DNA of 64,000 nt, from the NCBI GenBank assembly GCA_036365515.1, contig CM070877.1, forward strand, positions 248,001 to 312,000. The letters are read 5' to 3'. Shown here one piece after another: positions 31,995 to 43,589 of this stretch; within the stretch, counting starts at the first letter, position 1, and every line of letters starts with the position of its first letter. The translations under genes and the position numbers were made by a program. This DNA comes from Torymus aiolomorphi (Eukaryota > Arthropoda > Insecta > Hymenoptera > Torymidae). The notes beneath the pieces are model-generated. The model was given only the letters and a program-made list of their open reading frames with translations, did no database searches and was not told the DNA's origin.

Positions 31995-33390
31995 AGCCGG
32001 GTGTTACGTAGACGTGTAATACAAGGCAAAGCAATTATTTCAATAATACAAGGCAAACCAATTACTTAAATAATTCTTAACACCAAGTAGGCGGGGGATG
32101 CGAGTTCAACGCGTGTACGGGAGCGCGCCAGACGTGCATACATGGCAAAATAATTATTTAAATAGTTCTTAACCCCAAGTAGGCGGAGGATGCAAGTTCC
32201 AATGCGTATACGGAATCGAGTCAGACGTGCATACGAGGCAAAACAATTATTTAAATAATTCTTAACCCCAAGTAGGCGGGGGATGCAAGTTCCACGCGTA
32301 TACGGGAGCATCACCCACCTACTAGGGCTTGAGGATTATTTAAATAATTATTTTGCTATAATATACGTCTGCCTTATTCCAGTATAAGTGTGAAACTCGC
32401 ATCCCCCGCCTACTTGGGGTTAAGAACTATTTAAATAATTATTTTGTCTTGTATGCACGTCTGACCCGCTCTCGTATTCGCGTGGAACTCGCATCTCCCT
32501 CCTACTTGGGGTTAAGAATGATTTAAATAATTATTTTTCCATGTATACACGTCTGCCTTATTCCAGTATACGCGTGGAACTCGCATCCCCCGCCTACTTG
32601 GGGTTAAGAACTATTTAAATAATTATTTTGCCTTGTATGCCCGTCTGACGCGCTCCCGTATACGCGTGGAACTCGCATCCCCCGCCCTATTGAGGTTAAC
32701 AATTATTTAAAAAATTATTTTTCCATGTATGCACGTCTGACGCGCTCTCGTATACGTGTGGAATTCGCATCCCGCTCCTTCTTGGGGTTAAGAATTGTTT
32801 ACATAATTATTTTGCCATGTATGCACGCCTGATGCGCCTCCGTGTACGCGTGGAACTGGCTTCTTCGCCTACTTGGGGTTAAAAATGATTTAAATAATTA
32901 TTTTGCCATGTATATACGTTTGCCTTATTCCAGTATACGCGTGGAACTCGCATCCCCCGCCAACTTGGGGTTAAGAATGATTTAAATAATTATTTTGCCA
33001 TATATACACGTCTGCATTATTCCAGTATGCGCGTGGAACTCGCATCCCCCGCCTACTTGGGGTTAAGAACTATTTAAATAATTATTTTGCCTTGTATGCC
33101 TGTCTGATGCGCTCCCGTATACGCGTGGAACTCATATCCCCCGCCTTCTTAGGTTTAAAAACGGTTTAAATAATTGTCTTGCTTATTGTTGCACGTCTAC
33201 GTTATTCCCTAATATGCGTGCACCTCGCAGTTCCCGGCTATTTGGGTTTAAAAATTATTTAAATAATCGTTTGGCTTAATTTTTCATGTCTACATGATTC
33301 CCTTATATGCGTGGACCTCATATCCTCCGCCTAGTTGGGTTCTAAAATAATTTAAATATTCGTTTGGCTTATTTTGTTATCGTAACTCCC
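31995..33390. repeat. satellite array, 92-93-bp unit, with an internal strand switch
   Basis: Unit landmarks are TTTAAATAATTATTTTGCC, GTATGCACGTCTGACGCG, GTATACGCGTGGAACTCGC and CCCCCGCCTACTTGGGG. From about 31995 to 32335 roughly three and a half units lie on the minus sense (CCCCAAGTAGGCGGGGGATG). From 32336 to about 33390 roughly eleven units lie on the plus sense. The last three units are the most diverged. It has no coding potential. Confidence 0.93.
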
Positions 33391-33552
33391 TCATACCATA
33401 AGTAAATACTCAATCTTTATAATCAGTTATATTTTTAAAAGTAAATTCAGCTTGGAACGCGCAGTTTTAACGCGCACCACGATGCGCCCCATGATGCACC
33501 CCGCAGTATAGATACTCCCTTATCACGTTGGCTGCATCGACAATTACTAAAT

Positions 33553-33593
33553 ATTTTACGCACGCATGCGCGTGCATTCGCGTGCACGCGCTT
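33553..33593. repeat. alternating purine-pyrimidine tract
   Basis: ACGCACGCATGCGCGTGCAT and GCGTGCACGCGC form about 35 bases of alternating purine and pyrimidine rich in CG and CA/TG steps, a classic candidate for the Z conformation under negative supercoiling. It lies just beyond the satellite. Confidence 0.6.
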
Positions 33594-33669
33594 ATGTAAC
33601 GGGGGCCTTAACAAACAGGCACGCTTTTTCCACCTACATGAGTTTCGTGCGTAGGCGAGCGGATGTTTT

Positions 33670-35335
33670 ATAAATTAAAAACCGCTGCCAATTCATTGGT
33701 ACGTGGCCTCCTCAAAATTAATTTATTGATTCATTTAATCAATTTTTAAAGCCAAATTTGAAAATTTAACACAATAGAACACGAATTGATCGTGCAAATA
33801 AAATGTAAAAAAAGAGAAAACGCGATTAATATCGAAGTGCAGTCAAAAGTATTGTTAAACGTATTTCTCGGCTTCTAATTCGCCAGCGTATAGCTAATTT
33901 CATGTATCGGCGAAGCGCGCTGTAAATTAACCTCAATAAAAAACAAAATTAAGTGAAAAACGCGCTCGCGTAGCACGTGTCATTTCCATTTTCTAGTATA
34001 GATATACCCGAAAAATTACGATTTGAAAAGAGGGCTAAATCAGTTTTAACCTCGAATATCTCTGAAATTCATAAACGAATTCTTTTACTCTAAAAACACA
34101 TATAATAAATAGTATACACTCTACATCTCCGCCAAATTTTAAAGAAATTAAAACAAGTTTCCTCTTGTTATCAGGCGACAAAGAAAATGACTTTGTAAAA
34201 TAGGAAAATTTTGAATATCAAAAAGTAATCGTACGATCTTGATGAAAATTCACATACATAATATCTATATCACATACAAAATTGTCTAGAAATCTGAAGC
34301 TGATTCATCGAACCGTTCTCGAAAAATTACGATTTAAAAAAAAAATTTTTTTAATTTTTACCTCAAATATCTCTGAAATTTATGGACCAATTATTTTGCC
34401 CAAAGAACTTGACAACGAACACCTTTAGTCATATTTCTAGAGCAATTTAAAGAAACTTAAAAGTTTAGTATTACAAAGCTTCCTCTAAGAGGAAGCAAAA
34501 ATTAAAATACACAACGATGTTTGGCACTAATTCAGCGTAATAAAGTCTTGAGAAGCAGATTGAAAGTACAGATTTGTGAAAAAAAAACTGCTGACAATTC
34601 AGTAACTCGTGGATTCCACAAAATTAATCTACTTATGTCTCTTATTAATTTTTAATGCCCATATTTTAAATAATAGCACAAATTTAACGTCGAACGATAA
34701 ATCCATTAAACAGCAAATCAGCGTTCAGGTTTCGTATAAAAAACGCGCCATATGATGGTCCAGAAGTCATAGCGACAATAGTTAAGAAAAAAAAAAATTA
34801 TTTTCATATCTCGTTTATATGAGCGTGTATGTAAAGGAATGTTATGTAGATACGTAAAAAACATTATTGAAAAATTGCAAATTAAAATTTTCATCTCGAT
34901 TGTCTCATAAAATTACAAAAATCATAAAATTTAAAAACGTTTAAACCAATTTCCCTCCATTGTTACTGTACAACAAAAACAACAATTTTTAAATATCAAA
35001 TATGTCAAAAAGTAACACGATCTTGATAAAATTTGCACATCTATTAATTACATCATATATAAAATGAAATAAAAATTTTCAAGGATTCGAAAATTATCGT
35101 CATGTTAAATATACAATTCATATATAAAAAGAAAATGTTCGTTAACTGGTGACTGTTCCAATACTGGTAGTCACCCTATACACACACACTTACAACAAAA
35201 ATTTATCAAATTTAAATGGTTTCATTATTACAAAAATAAAAAGAAAATAAATTTAATAGCTAAATAATTAAAATTATTTTAAAGTTAATTTATTATTTAA
35301 TTAATTTATTATTAGCTCAGAAATATAACTTATAA
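33670..35335. repeat. diverged dispersed repeats, no gene
   Basis: The block ACCGCTGCCAATTCATTGG at 33680 recurs at about 34590 (degenerate), 44100 and, inverted, 12525. GAAAAATTACGATTTGAAAAG with a TCTCTGAAATTCATAAACGA box at 34012-34080 recurs at 34320 and, inverted, at 11060-11130. These are pieces of one or more unknown elements; the rest is AT-rich. Confidence 0.6.
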
Positions 35336-35339
35336 TAGT

Positions 35340-35530
35340 ACATTTCGACACGGGTGGGGAAGTCGATTATTTAGCTGGTGTGACTTTTTGCACGAGCGAA
35401 GCGAGTGCGAAAAAGTCACACCACCTAAATAATCGACTTACGCACTAGTTTCGAACGATATTTTATACCACGAGCGCCGAAAAATCATATCAAAGTTGTG
35501 ATTTTGAGGTTAGAGTGGTATAATAATAAT
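35340..35530. repeat. GAGCGAAGCGAG-loop hairpin with conserved flank
   Basis: AAGTCGATTATTTAGCTGG ... CACCTAAATAATCGACTT forms the outer stem and GTGTGACTTTTTGCAC ... GTGCGAAAAAGTCACAC the inner stem, with GAGCGAAGCGA as the loop (35363-35445). The flank to 35525 (TTATACCACGAGCGCCGAA, GGTTAGAGTGGTATAA) is repeated at 25055-25113. Confidence 0.8.
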
Positions 35531-36216
35531 TTCATTAATTGTTTGCCAGGTCTCGTCCAAAATAACTCTATAAAGATTATCAATCAATGTTTGATAATAA
35601 CAATTTCAATTTCTTTAATATAAAACTATTCATTATAAAGAAAAAGTTAATCAAAACTTAATTAAAAGTTAATCTAACCGTTCTTCATCCTTTGGAAAGC
35701 GATGAAAAATCAGTGTAGGGTTTTTCGCCTTCGTGTTTGTGCAACTTTCATACCCACAACGTGCTCGAGATGGTGCCATGACTCAAATTTCTCAAGAAAT
35801 TAATAAAAATAAGGTATGAGACAGTGTTTCATGGGTCAACAGAGGTTTTCGATTTTTAAAATTGATTCAAACTGAAATCAGGTGGATTTTTTTTTACATA
35901 TATCTGGTTTTAAGCTTCTAGAATGATAACAAAATTTTTGTTTTAGAAAAAGAGTTAAAAAAATTATGTAATTAATTAAAAATCGCAGCTACTTTGACGT
36001 CCGGATTATGAGACACGGTCGAAACGATTTGTCCGGGTGTCTCATAGAGAATGGCCATATTATGAAACACTCTTTTACACCCTATTTATTGGAAAAGAAC
36101 TCTTTTATTTCAAAATTTCTATGCTAATTATACAGTAATCTTTATTCCTCAGCATTACTTTGGTCAATCACAGATAAAAAACTAATATAAACCTTGATTA
36201 GAACCTTTATCAAAAA

Positions 36217-36634
36217 TCATAATATAGAACCTCAAAAGTCTAACCTGACTGATTTTGATTCCTCCGAATAAGAGATTCCAAATCCAGTTGTTCGATAACT
36301 GATTTATGGGCTGGAAGACTTCATTGTAGGAAATAATTGAACTCAGTGGACCACACAATTTCATATTTGACATGATTTTATTTAGTTTATTTATAATTTT
36401 ATTTTTTTCATTTTATTTTAATTATTATAGAAAATTTAATCCATGCAAACCATAACTATTATAAATTAAAAAATCATATTAAATATGAAATTATGTGGTT
36501 CACCGAGCCCAATTATTTCCTACAATGAAATCTATCAGCCCATAAATCAGTTATCGAACAACTGGGTTTGAAATCTCTTATACGCAGGAATCAAAATCAC
36601 TCATGTTAGACTTTTGAGGTTATGTTTTATAATT
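36217..36634. mobile_element. foldback element, arms of about 160 bp
   Basis: The left arm 36217-36377 (CATAATATAGAACCTCAAAA, GGAAATAATTGAACTCAG) is mirrored by 36472-36634 (GAGCCCAATTATTTCC, GACTTTTGAGGTTATG), with a short AT-rich loop. It has no ORF. Blocks resemble the 17.3-18.3 kb repeats. The nearby 35530-36216 holds no gene. Confidence 0.8.
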
Positions 36635-38060
36635 TTTAATTAAGATTTATTTCCGTTTTCTAGGTTTCATAAATTAAAATAAAGGTGACGAATGAAGATT
36701 GCTTGATTATTAAAGTAAAAAGTTTGTAATAAAAGAGTTTTTTTCAATAAATAGTGTGTAAAAGAGTGTCTCGATAATGGGGACAAGGTGAACCGGGATT
36801 ATGAGACACGTCTAATATTGTACCATAAATACGGACTTCCGAAAACCAAATGTACGTATTATGAGACAACTAAATAATTTAATAAACTTTATTAAGTTTG
36901 TGATAACTTATCATTTATTTAGAATCTACAGCTCTTAATCTTTTAAATAAGCTAGGTAACATATTTTGGAATCATTTAAATTCCTTGCAATATATAAGCT
37001 AAATAGTCAGTGCTCTTGTCCCTACTGAAAAATCTCAGGTGACTTCTCAGGCGAAATCTCAGGTGAGATCTCATGTAAAATCTCACGCCAAAATCTCATG
37101 TGACTATTAGAAAAAAATTACTTTAGATGAAATCTCAGGTGAGATCTCATTCAGTTAAAAAGAGTTACAATAGTTATTTTCGATACAAGTGTGTGTGCGA
37201 AATCAAGCTTTGCTCATGGAGTGTTAAAAATTATTTTACACAAAATCTCAGGTGAGATCTCATCCAGATAATATTGTAGCGAAGAAATAAAATTACCTGA
37301 AATTTCATTCAGATAATATTGTTGCAAAAATAAATTGTCTGATAAGATCTCAGGTGAGATCTCATCTAAAAAATAGCTTTTTTCAACACATGCATGAAAA
37401 AGACCCTTTTTCTGCATAGACAAGTGAATCGGAAATGAAGTACTTTTTCGCCATACCTTGGCCGAAAGTACCACTTTCGCTCCCGGCTCAAAAACGCGAA
37501 TGCGGTATTTTCGGTCCGGATATGGGATACCCCATACTAACATAAGAAATCTCAGGTGAGACCTCAGGTGAGGACTCAGGTGAGATCTCAGGTGAGATCT
37601 TATGTCAAAATCTCATGTGACCTATGTCAAAATATTTTGGTGAGAACTCAGGTGAGATTCTCACCTGAGTTTCCACCAAAAATTTAATTTTTCTTTTTCG
37701 TGAGATTTTGTATGTCTTATGAAAACTTTCCATAAAACTCAGTTGAGAATCTCACGTGAGTTCTCACGAAAATATTTATTTTTTTTTTATTTTCTGCCAC
37801 AAAATTTTGTTAACTTAAATAAATTCTATTTAACATTCAGACAATAAATTCAGATGAGAACTTATGTGAGAATATCAGCTGAGTTTTTACTAAAAATGTA
37901 GTTTCTTCTACTACATTTTGCATGTTATGAAAATGTTTTGCCCTAATGAAAATTTATGGCGAAAACTCAGCTGAGAATCTCACCTGAGTTCTTATGTAAA
38001 ATTTAATTCTTTAATTTATTGTAGTTAATTGTCGCAAATGGCAGTCATAGTAGAAAGTTA

Positions 38061-38410
38061 AGTAAGTTAGGAAGCTGATGGTTCTACTGCCTAGGTAGTA
38101 ATTAAATAAAAACAAAAGTTTTTAAAAAATTTATTCCGACGTTTCGGACGGTTTATTTCCGTCCCTTTTCAAGGTCAAAAAACTATATATACAAATATAA
38201 ATAAGTGGACACAATAAGAGACCACTAGTCAAAGTGCTTTGACTAGTGGTCTCTTATTGTGTCCACTTATTTATATTTGTATATATAGTTTTTTGACCTT
38301 GAAAAGGGACGGAAATAAACCGTCCGAAACGTCGGAATAAATTTTTTAAAAACTTTTGTTTTTATTTAATTACTACCTAGGCAGTAGAACCATCAGCTTC
38401 CTAACTTACT
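38061..38410. repeat. near-perfect 350-bp hairpin with hammerhead-like cores
   Basis: The arms of about 174 bp meet at 38235 with almost no loop (ACTAGTCAAAG/CTTTGACTAGT). Each arm has TTGAAAAGGGACGG, AAATAAA, CCGTCC, GAAAC, GTC (38299-38333 on +; 38138-38172 on -). That order mimics a degenerate type I hammerhead core. The hairpin interrupts the tandem units of the left arm only. Confidence 0.8.
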
Positions 38411-39116
38411 TATCTTTAATTTATTTCCGCTAAGTTTTTATACTTAGAAAAAAAAATTGTATGTAACGTCAATATTCAAAATTAAGATAAGATCTCAGGT
38501 GAGAATCTCACCTGAGTTTTCATCAACAATTTAAATTTTCTTTTTCATGTCATTTGTATGTGTGTTATGATAACTTTCCATAAAACTTAGTTGAGAATCT
38601 CACGTGAGTTCTCACGAAAATATTTTTTTTTTTTTATTTTCTGCCACAAAATTTTGTTAACGAAAATAAATGGTATTTAACATTCAGACTATAAATTCAG
38701 ATGAGAACTTATGTGAGAATCTCAGATGAGTTTTCACTAAAAATTGAATTTCTTCTACAAGATTTTGCATGTCATGAAAATGTTTTGCCCTATTGAAAAT
38801 TTATGGCGAAAACTCAGCTGAGAATCTCTCCTGAGTTCTCATGTAAAATTTAATTGTTTAATTTATTTCCATTATTTATTTATAATTAGAAAATTGGTCA
38901 ACCCATATCTCGTGTTTGTCACCCCCGCCTTCGGCTTGTGTGGTAATTTAGATGAGATATTGCCTGCCCAAGTTTTTTCCTCCCTAGTTGCGTAATATAG
39001 TATTTTTGCCTAGCGGACCGAAAGTACCACTTTCGCTCCCGGCGGCCGATCGTGAAGGTTGTATTTTCTGCCTCGCCAGGTAAGAAAATCGTATACACAA
39101 CGTTTATAATCAAATT

Positions 39117-39122
<6 letters not shown>

Positions 39123-39159
<37 letters not shown>
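39123..39159. repeat. (GA)n microsatellite, inner left arm
   Basis: A pure GA run within the left inner arm, mirrored by the TC run at 40340-40384. The different lengths show separate slippage after the arms formed. Confidence 0.95.
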
Positions 39160-39163
<4 letters not shown>

Positions 39164-40337
39164 GCCGAGCTTACAGGACGAAAGCGCGCGACGAAAATCC
39201 AGCCGAAGCGAAGGTGAGCGTCATCACCCAGGGAGCGACGAGAGTACCCACTCCGTCGGCGACAGCGGAATGACCGGCACGACCTGGCAGCCGGCGAGCC
39301 GCCAATTGCCTTCACTAAGGGCCAACTCGGTAGCGGACTCGTAATTTCCCGCCTTAGAGCAGAGCTGCACAGAACGGGAATACCGGTGATTTCAATATCT
39401 GAAAAAGACGAAATGAAAAATCACAAAGTATTTATCCGAAAATCACGTTATTTGAACTGCTTTTGAGCACGTATAGTTTTATCATGTAAAAACGATGAAA
39501 GTAAAAGGTGAAAAAAGTAGAATGATTAGAAGGTTAAGTTCATGTACTTATTTTTAAGTAAGAAGAAAAACTTATCTGAAACGAATGCCAGTGACTCCGT
39601 AAATCAGCAATGTTAACATTTTTAATGAAGACGATTTTTATTAATTCAGCTGATTCTTTCATACTAATGAACTCCACTATTTAACAACGAGAAAATTTTA
39701 TTGTAAACAAACATCAAGATTCTATATCTATAGAAAGACTATCAATCAATAGTCGTTGTTATGGTAACGAAGCGTATATTGCTGAGCAGTTTCAAATGAC
39801 AACATTATTTGTTTAACTGTATTTTCGATTTAGTTGTAATTTTTACACTTTAACTCCACCATTACAGCAGCCAAAGTCAATAACATGGGTAGTACAACAA
39901 AGATTGAAGATTTCTGGAGCCGCAGACATCCTTTTCAGATAAGTCTCTCTTCTTAGGTACTTAAAAATACGTACATGAAACTTAACCTTCTAACCATTCT
40001 ACTTTTTTTACCTTTTACTCTCATCGTTTTCACATGATAAAAACTATACGTACTCAAAAGCAGTTCAAATAACGTGATTTTCCGACAAATACTTTGTGAT
40101 TTTTCATTTCTTCTTTTCCAGATATTAAAATAACCGGTATTCCCGATCTATACAGCTCTGCTCTGAGGCGGAGAATTACGAGTCCGCTGCCGAGTTGGTC
40201 CTTGGTAAAGGCGATTGGAGGCTCGCCGGCTGCCAGGTCGCACCGGTCATCCCGCTGTCGCCGACGGAGTGAATACTCTCGCCGCTCCCTGGGTGATAAC
40301 ACTCGCCTTCGCTTTCGTCCTGTAATCTCGGTGCCTC

Positions 40338-40339
<2 letters not shown>

Positions 40340-40384
<45 letters not shown>
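40340..40384. repeat. (TC)n microsatellite, inner right arm
   Basis: Mirror of 39123-39159 in the palindrome, but longer. Confidence 0.95.
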
Positions 40385-40388
<4 letters not shown>

Positions 40389-40483
40389 TTTCTCTCTTTG
40401 ATTTGATTATAAACGTTGCGTATACGACTTTTTTTGTAAATATAAACTTTTAGGCAAGTTCAAATAATACAAGTTCCTAAAAC

Positions 40484-42260
40484 TCAGGTGAGATTCTCAC
40501 CTGAGATCTTATCTTAATTTTGAATATTGATGTTACATACAATTTTTTTTCTAATTATTAAAACTTAGTGGAAATAAATTAAAATTAAATTTTACATGAG
40601 AACTCAGGTGAGATTCTCAGCTGCGTTTTCGCCATAAATTTTCAATAGGGCAAAACATTTTCATGACATGCAAAATCTCGTAGAAGAAATTCAATTTTTT
40701 GTGAAAACTCAGCTGAGATTCTCACATAAGTTCTTATCTGAATTTATAGTCTGAATGTTAAATAGAATTTATTTTCGTTAACAAAATTTTGTGGCAGAAA
40801 AAAAAAAAATAAATATTTTCGTGAGAACTCACGTGAGATTCTTTACTGAGTTTTATGGAAAGTTATCATAACACACATACAAAATGTCATGAAAAAGAAA
40901 AATTAAATTGTTGGTGAAAACTCAGGTGAGATTCTTACCTGAGATCTCATCTTAATTTTGAATATTGATGTTACATACAATTTCTTTTCTAATTATAAAA
41001 ACTTAGTAAAACAAATTAAAGAATTAAATTTTACATGAGAACTCAGGTGAGATTCTCAGCTGAGTTTTCGCCATAAATTGTCATTAGGGCATATAACATT
41101 TTCATAACGTGCAAAATCTCGTAGAAGAAATTCAATTTTTAGTGAAAACTCCGCTGAGATTCTCACATAAGTTCTCATCTGAATTTATAGTCTGAATGTT
41201 AAATAGAATTTATTTTCGTTAACAAAATTTTGTGGCAGAAAAAAAAAAATAAATATTTTCGTGAGACCTCACGTGAGATTCTCAACTGAGTTTTATGGAA
41301 AGTTATCATAACACACATACAAAATGTCATGAAAAAAAAATTAAATTGTTGGTGAAAACTCAGGTGAGATTCTCACCTGAGATCTCATCTTATTTTTGAA
41401 TATTGATGTTACATACAATTTTTTTTCTAATTATAAAAACTTAGTGGAAATAAATTAAAGAATTAAATTTTACATGAGAACTCAGGTGAGATTCTCAGCT
41501 GAGTTTTCGCCATAAATTTTCATTAGGGTGAAACATTTTCATAACATGCAAAATCTCGTAGAAGAAACTACATTTTTAGTAAAAACTCTGCTGAGATTCT
41601 CACATAAGTTCTCATCTGAATTTATAGTCTGAATTTTAAATAGAATTTATTTTCGTTAACAAAATTTTGTGGCAGAAAATAAAAAAAAATAAATATTTTC
41701 GTGAGAACTCACGTGAGATTCTTTACTGAGTTTTATGGAAAGTTATAACACACATACAAAATGTCATGAAAAAGAAAAATTAAATTGTTGGTGAAAACTC
41801 AGGTGAGATTCTTACCTGAGATCTCATCTTAATTTTGAATATTGATGTTACATACAATTTCTTTTCTAATTATAAAAACTTAGTAAAACAAATTAAAGAA
41901 TTAAATTTTACATGAGAACTCAGGTGAGATTCTCAGCTGAGTTTTCGCCATAAATTGTCATTAGGGCATATAACATTTTCATAACGTGCAAAATCTCGTA
42001 GAAGAAATTCAATTTTTAGTGAAAACTCCACTGAGATTCTCACATAAGTTCTCATCTGAATTTATAGTCTGAATGTTAAATGCCATTTATTTTCGTTGAA
42101 AAAATTTTGTGGCAAAAAATAAAATTAAATATTTTCGTGAAAACTCACGTGAGATTCCCAACTGAGCTTTATGGAATGTTTTCATAAGACACATACAAAA
42201 TCTCATGAAAAAGAAAAATTAAATTTTTGGTGAGAACTCAGGTGAGATTCTCACCTGAAT
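40484..42260 (+). repeat. tandem array, four units of about 440 bp
   Basis: Units start near 40484, 40920, 41356 and 41797. Each has four palindromic boxes about 110 bp apart: CTCAGGTGAGATTCTCACC, CTCAGGTGAGATTCTCAGC, a CGCTGAGATTCTCACATAAG variant, and CTCACGTGAGATTCTCAAC. Between them lie TTTTGTGGCAGAAAA, GAATATTGATGTTACAT and CGCCATAAATTTTCA. Units 2 and 4 share variants (CATTAGGGCATATAAC) and so do 1 and 3, which suggests amplification as a dimer. Confidence 0.9.
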
Positions 42261-42368
42261 TCTCACTAAAAAATCTTGGTATTGGTCACATTAGATTTTG
42301 ACATGAGATCTCACCTGAGATTTTTTAGTAGGGAAACGCGAATGTAGTATTTTCGGTCCGGGTATGAC

Positions 42369-42464
42369 GAAAAATAGTATACGCTCCACTCTTCGGCTCG
42401 GGTGTCAATTTACACGACCTATGGACTGTCCAATTTTACTCCCGTGGAGCGTATACTATTTTTC
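42369..42464. repeat. 96-bp hairpin nested in the right outer arm
   Basis: GAAAAATAGTATACGCTCCA is mirrored by GGAGCGTATACTATTTTTC. It interrupts a larger palindrome (GGTCCGGGTATGA against TCATACCCGGACC) and belongs to the AATAGTATA hairpin family. Confidence 0.85.
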
Positions 42465-42989
42465 ATCATACCCGGACCGAAAATATCACATTCGCGTTTT
42501 TGAGCCGGGAACGAAAGTGGTACTTTCAGCCAGGGTATGGCGAAAAAGTACTTCATTTCCGATTCACTTGTCTATGCAGAAAAAGGGCCTTTTTCATGTA
42601 TGTGTCGAAAAAAGCTATTTTTTAGATGAGATCTCACCTGAGATGTTATGAAACAATTTATTTTTGCAACAATATTATCTGAATGAAATTTCAGGTAATT
42701 TTATTTCTTCGCTACAATATTATCTAGATGAGATCTCACCTGAGATCTCACCTGAGATTGTGTGTAAAATAATTTTTTAACACTCCATAAGCAAAGCTTG
42801 ATTTCGCACACGCACTTGTATCGAAAATAACTATTGTAACTCTTTTTAACTGAATGAGATCTCACCTGAGATCTCAACTAAAGTAATTTTTTTCTAATAG
42901 TCACATGAGATTTTGGCGTGAGATTTCACATGAGATCTCACCTGAGATTTCACCTGAGAAGTCACCAGAGATTTTTCAGTAGGGGTTGC

Positions 42990-43580
42990 TTCCATTCAAA
43001 TAACAGAGTGCTATCTACATAACGTTCATGCGTAAATTCTGTATTATTTTTTCTTAAATATGAAACGCTTCAAAACAACCTACAAATTCACATACTTATA
43101 GCATTGAAAACTTATGCTTATGAATATAATTTTTGTTTGATAATATGAGCAATAATTATTTTCAAAATTTAGTTTTCTTTCTGGTGTCTCATAAACGTGG
43201 ACAGTGTCTCATAATACGGCCTTTTACCTTACTTTAAAAGAAAGTCAAGACTCTTGAAGTGAAAGACGCCATCGGAACTGCAACACTCCTGCCTCCGCTG
43301 TCAGAAAGACACTCCCGCCTTATTACACGCTTCCCGCGCGATTGCCGAAACAAAAACATTACATTACCTAGTTTCATAGAATAGTTTATATTATTTTAAA
43401 TGCAGTAAAATCTTTTAAATAAATCAAAACAATAATAATTTGTAAAATAACATTTTATTTGAATTCATTAACAATTATTTTATTAGTCTGACATCTTATA
43501 TACACGTGTATATCTATATATACTCTTCTTATACAGGCTTATATATCTATATATATTGGGCGGCAGTCAGCACCATCTCG
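42990..43580. other. no gene seen
   Basis: Moderately AT-rich sequence with TATATCTATATATA stretches (43510-43555). A GC-richer 43255-43350 stretch follows the outer TTATGAGACAC motif. Nothing coding. Confidence 0.4.
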
Positions 43581-43589
43581 CGGATGGAT

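Larger units (their letters stand above)
37020..42984. mobile_element. nearly 6-kb hierarchical palindrome (giant foldback)
   Basis: CCCTACTGAAAAATCTCAGG at 37020 is mirrored by AGAGATTTTTCAGTAGGG ending 42984. Outer arms about 37020-37560 and 42340-42984 pair nearly base for base, including GAAATCAAGCTTTGC against GCAAAGCTTGATTTC. Middle arms are tandem blocks of CTCAGGTGAGATTCTCACC boxes: two units on the left and four on the right. Inner arms 39075-39580 and 39937-40440 pair through a CG-rich segment and GA/TC microsatellites. The centre (39580-39937) is unique. The left arm carries an extra 350-bp hairpin (38061-38410) and the right a 96-bp hairpin (42369-42464). No transposase frame exists, so any movement would depend on another element. 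Confidence 0.9.
35812..43228. mobile_element. possible outer element marked by TTATGAGACAC motifs on both sides
   Basis: On the left, TATGAGACAG (35816), GGATTATGAGACAC (36003), GTGTCTCATAGAG (36038), GGATTATGAGACAC (36787) and TTATGAGACAAC (36857). On the right, GTGTCTCATAAACG (43185) and GTGTCTCATAATACGG (43205). The motif runs on both sides of the 37.0-43.0 kb palindrome and suggests an older host element or subterminal repeats. Boundaries are uncertain. Confidence 0.4.

Noticed and set aside
31995..33390. CRISPR-like array of regular repeats
   Set aside because: The whole 92-bp unit is repeated with no unique spacers, the units switch strand, and the genome is eukaryotic; this is a satellite.
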